DNA from: a virus
Virus record (IMG/VR): IMGVR_UViG_3300042922_001297
Coordinates: 1 to 53,560 of that record
Strand: one strand, 5' to 3'
Length of the DNA stretch: 53,560 nucleotides
Made by a program: the position numbers and the translations under genes. A model generated the notes under the pieces. It was given only the letters and a program-made list of their open reading frames with translations, ran no database searches and was not told the origin of the DNA. Positions 51,701 through 53,560 of this stretch are shown here, piece after piece (the first letter of the stretch is position 1; each line of letters starts with the position of its first letter).

Positions 51701-53560
51701 GCCGCGCAGCTGCGGGTCGGAGGAGAACGTCTCGGCCAGCACGACCTCGACCCACTCGTCCCACTTGCCGACCGGGCGCTTCGTGCCGTCCGACTTGATC
51801 AGCGGGTACCCGCCGGTGCGCAGCGCCTGCAGCGCGTCGCGCGAGACCGCGTTCACCGCGCCGCCGCGCGTCGGCAGCAGGCCCTGGCGCGCGTTGCGGT
51901 TGACCAGCGAGAGCGTGGTCATGGCGTCGCGGTACGTCATGTGCTCGGTGGTGCGGTCGGCCGCGGCCGGGCGACCGGCGGCCGTCCGCAGGATCTCGTG
52001 CAGGAAGATCGACTGCGACTTCGGCAGGTGCAGGCGGCGCAGCGTGTCGTCGAACAGCCGCTGGTACGCCCGCATCCCCGCCTCGCGCTTCGCCTTGCTG
52101 GCGTCGGCGAACCAGGACTCGGTGTCGATGACGACCTTCAGCGCGCGCGACGCGGGCAGCGCCTCGGTGAAGATGTGCTCCTGCTCGGCCGCGTTGAGCG
52201 CGAGGTCGTCGTCGTGCCGCGTGCGGTGCGGGGACTTCGGCGCACCGCGGTTGAAGGCCAGGCTCTTCCGGCCCTCGACCCCGCGGGCCATGAACCGGTT
52301 CTCGCCGAACACGGTCTGCCCCGCGGTGAACGGCCGGGTCATGAGCCCGGTCGAGCCGAGGCCGGCGAACAGCATCGCGTTGGCCGTCTCGCTGCTGTTG
52401 CCGCGCTGCTTGCGGTCCAGCGCCTGGTCGCTGAGCGCGTCGTTGTGGTCGGTGTTGCGGATCTCCGCGAACGCCAGCATGTCCTCGATCTCGAGCACCT
52501 TGCCGTTGCGCTCGACGTACCGCGTCCAGGTGAACGCCGGGTCGTCGTTCAGCTCCCAGCGGTCCACGCCGTTCCAGCCGCCAGCCTGCGCGGCCTTGGT
52601 CGCCATGCGCTGGTTGATCTGGTCGACGAACGCCGTGCGCGCCGGGTGCCCGGTGGGCAGCTGGTGCAGCAGCGTGGTGAACACGGGGTGCATCGTGTGC
52701 GAGCGGGACTGCCCGTTCAGCAGGCCCGGCGCGCCGAGCACCTCGGCCAGCTGGCCGCCGGTCGTGAGCGCCGCGAGCACGAGCCGCAGCATCGTGACGT
52801 CTGCGAGCTCCGCGCCGACGAGCTCGTCGGAGAACCGAGGCGCCTCGTCGCCCATCAGCTCCACGAGCTGACGCTGGAGCAGCTCCTGGAGCTGGGCCTG
52901 CAGCGGGCCCGTGTTGCGCGAGACGAGCTGGCTCGGGTCGACCAGGCCCTGCTGCGCGTCGCGCGCGAACCGCGTGAGCACGTCGGTCACCTTCGCGCTG
53001 GCCTCGCTCCACGCGTTCGGGTCGGCCGGGTCGTACGTCACGCCGGTCAGCGCGCGCACCAGGTACGGCATCGTGTCGAAGCCGACCGCCTCGGCGATCT
53101 TCCCCGGGGTGTTCCACCACCACTGGTCGGACGTCTTGGCCGTCGGGCTCGCGATGTCCCCGGCCCCGAGCACGGGCATCGAGCCCACGACCGGGATCGT
53201 CGGCATCGGCAGCCCGGCCGCCGGCTCGGGCCCGGTGGTCCACTTCATGCCGGTCCCGACCTCGAAGACCTTCGAGCCGAGGTCGGACAGGCTGACGCGG
53301 ATCTTGGCGATGAAGCCCTGCAGGCCGATGCGGTCCGGGCCCGAGACGATCTCGCCGCGGTGCGTCGTGTGCTTCGGGTCGACCGTCGCGAGGTCGATCG
53401 TCAGGCGCGCGCCCTGGACGCCGAGCGCCTCGTTCCCCGCGGGGAAGGCGCCGCCGTGGATGAGCTCCTCGGACACCGGCTCGTGGCCGTGGCGCATGAG
53501 GTGGATGCCGACCAGGTCGCCCTCGTCGTTGTACGAGACCAGCGGGATGATGTCGCCGGT
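48713..53560 (-). CDS. Giant virion protein, C-terminal part (residues 2891-4505)
   Basis: This is the continuation of the giant protein that starts at 8797; 42 codons at the top are repeated in the terminal overlap. The stop at 48713 lies 10 bp inside the portal gene that starts at 48722, so the two are translationally coupled. The region is mostly helical, with hydrophobic segments such as LLKTFLNPGLWIGAFIELAV. That segment recalls the conserved domains found in large phage polyvalent proteins (a family impression, not proven). Near the C-terminus is a Gly/Arg/Tyr-rich stretch (GRGYGRRSGGYSRGGYGG) that looks disordered and nucleic-acid binding, followed by a basic tail. No protease, transglycosylase or other enzyme motif was recognised here. 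Any separate N-terminus drawn at 53497 is an artefact of the linear cut. Confidence 0.9.
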   Translation of the reverse strand, partial: TGDIIPLVSYNDEGDLVGIHLMRHGHEPVSEELIHGGAFPAGNEALGVQGARLTIDLATVDPKHTTHRGEIVSGPDRIGLQGFIAKIRVSLSDLGSKVFEVGTGMKWTTGPEPAAGLPMPTIPVVGSMPVLGAGDIASPTAKTSDQWWWNTPGKIAEAVGFDTMPYLVRALTGVTYDPADPNAWSEASAKVTDVLTRFARDAQQGLVDPSQLVSRNTGPLQAQLQELLQRQLVELMGDEAPRFSDELVGAELADVTMLRLVLAALTTGGQLAEVLGAPGLLNGQSRSHTMHPVFTTLLHQLPTGHPARTAFVDQINQRMATKAAQAGGWNGVDRWELNDDPAFTWTRYVERNGKVLEIEDMLAFAEIRNTDHNDALSDQALDRKQRGNSSETANAMLFAGLGSTGLMTRPFTAGQTVFGENRFMARGVEGRKSLAFNRGAPKSPHRTRHDDDLALNAAEQEHIFTEALPASRALKVVIDTESWFADASKAKREAGMRAYQRLFDDTLRRLHLPKSQSIFLHEILRTAAGRPAAADRTTEHMTYRDAMTTLSLVNRNARQGLLPTRGGAVNAVSRDALQALRTGGYPLIKSDGTKRPVGKWDEWVEVVLAETFSSDPQLRGYMAVSNMVDGILYGYRKDVDGLPVATNSVTAGMLSIARTKSGLLVASPVLRNEFSNPIVQQGEARLSRLDLERQDWVTEDLPQEARSIIEKRMATWESKRGYNHRQRQSPRSEAIAGAQVREELARTNVVMRFAQQWILLKTFLNPGLWIGAFIELAVRGGQERAVSFLAGENLGARGFTPQQRAQWRRAEEALASSPEFYRMVYENTNFQQAGATTRLEQRLQGAATFVSAMASDPTWGTKSKTIARRFMEASWDSISKMPLEEHVPVEQFLDILSSPAPEQLAEISPDAVNHGYARVEYARGLQDNLMARIVRRATERVIASGGPGTNTLGVLLLRFPTLFFRFRSNTIINMLGLQAPHAILTTILSDRQKRPGGLLDRMRGDDAGMDPEVSDQARIEDSFDLTRAIIRSGVSHTQLFLAGSIISSAGFGGGDDDEMKLLNKLRRYQKAPVAQDPLSLENDFRNAEAWFSDLLPAGMGVPSWTLKLFVSPLMGVARFKETGDFRQIYWGFTDAIGNMPLLNVDSILNAWNMANELSEAAEAQAMEDGVESTSLAYKGLVTAVGTLESMLFESAFASMLYQGADEWDRDPYKRPLLDSDATIQREGAFGTPRETDVLDDFIDPITGEQRSGYVGRQDIDALLHSMGESRPFLAYALAAIMRDSTFIRYNQPVKLREVNSEEITQDEAEQLLVSVINNETGREELTATGAEGIVRGIHLGTLRLDSPALQGVYIPDEMRVKIQEDFLAEMTQKYIDAGYSKTDSLNNAKRDYYGQAIGDPEVLGLADILWSDAIPRYGKQEYMQLNTTYVVGPNGRPIATGLQRSVLSSIGILPAEMYHAGQTGNLGVDQLLNSVDDVRQVNTGMRGLVRVDPTWETPTAEEIGESITDALEKISEQLDDITDGTGQNGYDYGGWRNFGRGYGRRSGGYSRGGYGGSSYITDYGGGPQRLNDLTRIMSPYADDLYSINTSNPIIRRATIRRERFSSQRGRLNQWQ
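53434..53560. repeat. Terminal direct repeat, right copy
   Basis: Exact copy of bases 1-127. One copy should be removed when the circle is closed. It codes for residues 2891-2932 of the giant protein. Confidence 0.95.

Noticed and set aside
48713-53497. Stand-alone 1594-residue protein starting at 53497
   Set aside because: The frame continues upstream through the repeat into bases 1-8797; the ATG is internal.
1-53560. Temperate phage or prophage
   Set aside because: No integrase, excisionase, immunity repressor or flanking host genes were seen; the ends join to each other.
1-53560. T7-like single-subunit RNA polymerase
   Set aside because: No protein with the T7 RNAP motifs was found; the only family A palm is the DNA polymerase with its exonuclease domain.

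Overview
The window is a complete, circularly assembled genome of a short-tailed (podovirus-like) bacteriophage of an actinobacterial host. The first 127 bases (1-127) are repeated exactly at the end (53434-53560), so the unique circle is 53,433 bp. The cut falls inside one giant gene, which therefore appears as two pieces. The actinobacterial host is inferred from a WhiB-family regulator, very high GC and many GTG starts. A portal, a terminase and T7 gp11/gp12-style tail-tube candidates, with no tape measure or tail sheath, point to a podovirus. No integrase, immunity repressor, tRNA or CRISPR was found, so a lytic life cycle is likely (inference).

Layout. Two transcription units diverge from an AT-rich gap at about 8.8-9.24 kb and converge at 28,381-28,384, where the last genes of both strands share a CTAG. 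The plus-strand unit (9.24-28.4 kb) holds the early and replication genes in chains of ATGA/GTGA/TGATG overlaps. These are an SF3/D5 helicase, a nucleotidyltransferase-like protein, a MoxR-like AAA+ ATPase paired with a VWA protein, a gp2.5-like ssDNA-binding protein, a Cas4/RecB-like nuclease, a family A DNA polymerase, a RuvC-like resolvase, a WhiB-like protein, an SF2 helicase and an AEP primase-polymerase, with many small proteins of unknown function. The helicase and prim-pol genes lie 14.5 kb apart, and each follows a related long inverted repeat.

The minus-strand unit (8797 down through the circle junction to 28,381) holds the late genes. In order of transcription they are the 4505-residue giant protein, portal, major capsid candidate, two paralogous receptor-binding candidates flanking an FN3 protein, membrane/holin proteins, amidase endolysin, two poly-Gly proteins, tail-tube A and B candidates, several structural unknowns including a scaffold-like protein, large terminase and a small-terminase candidate.

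Most notable item. The giant protein carries Arg-x-Pro at about residue 786 and Asp-Tyr-Asp-Gly-Asp at 828-832. This spacing resembles the catalytic barrel of two-barrel RNA polymerases (bacterial beta-prime, YonO, crAss-like virion RNAPs). It also has a glycine-zipper segment near residues 210-258. With its position just before portal, this suggests an injected virion RNA polymerase or polyvalent ejection protein. The evidence is at motif level only.

The 630 bp between the first early gene and the helicase (9.6-10.27 kb) is non-coding and densely structured: a terminator, a 64-nt element with a perfect 10-bp closing stem, a hairpin cluster, four 17-bp purine repeats and an inverted repeat. 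It is the best candidate for an origin, a regulatory RNA or a control region.
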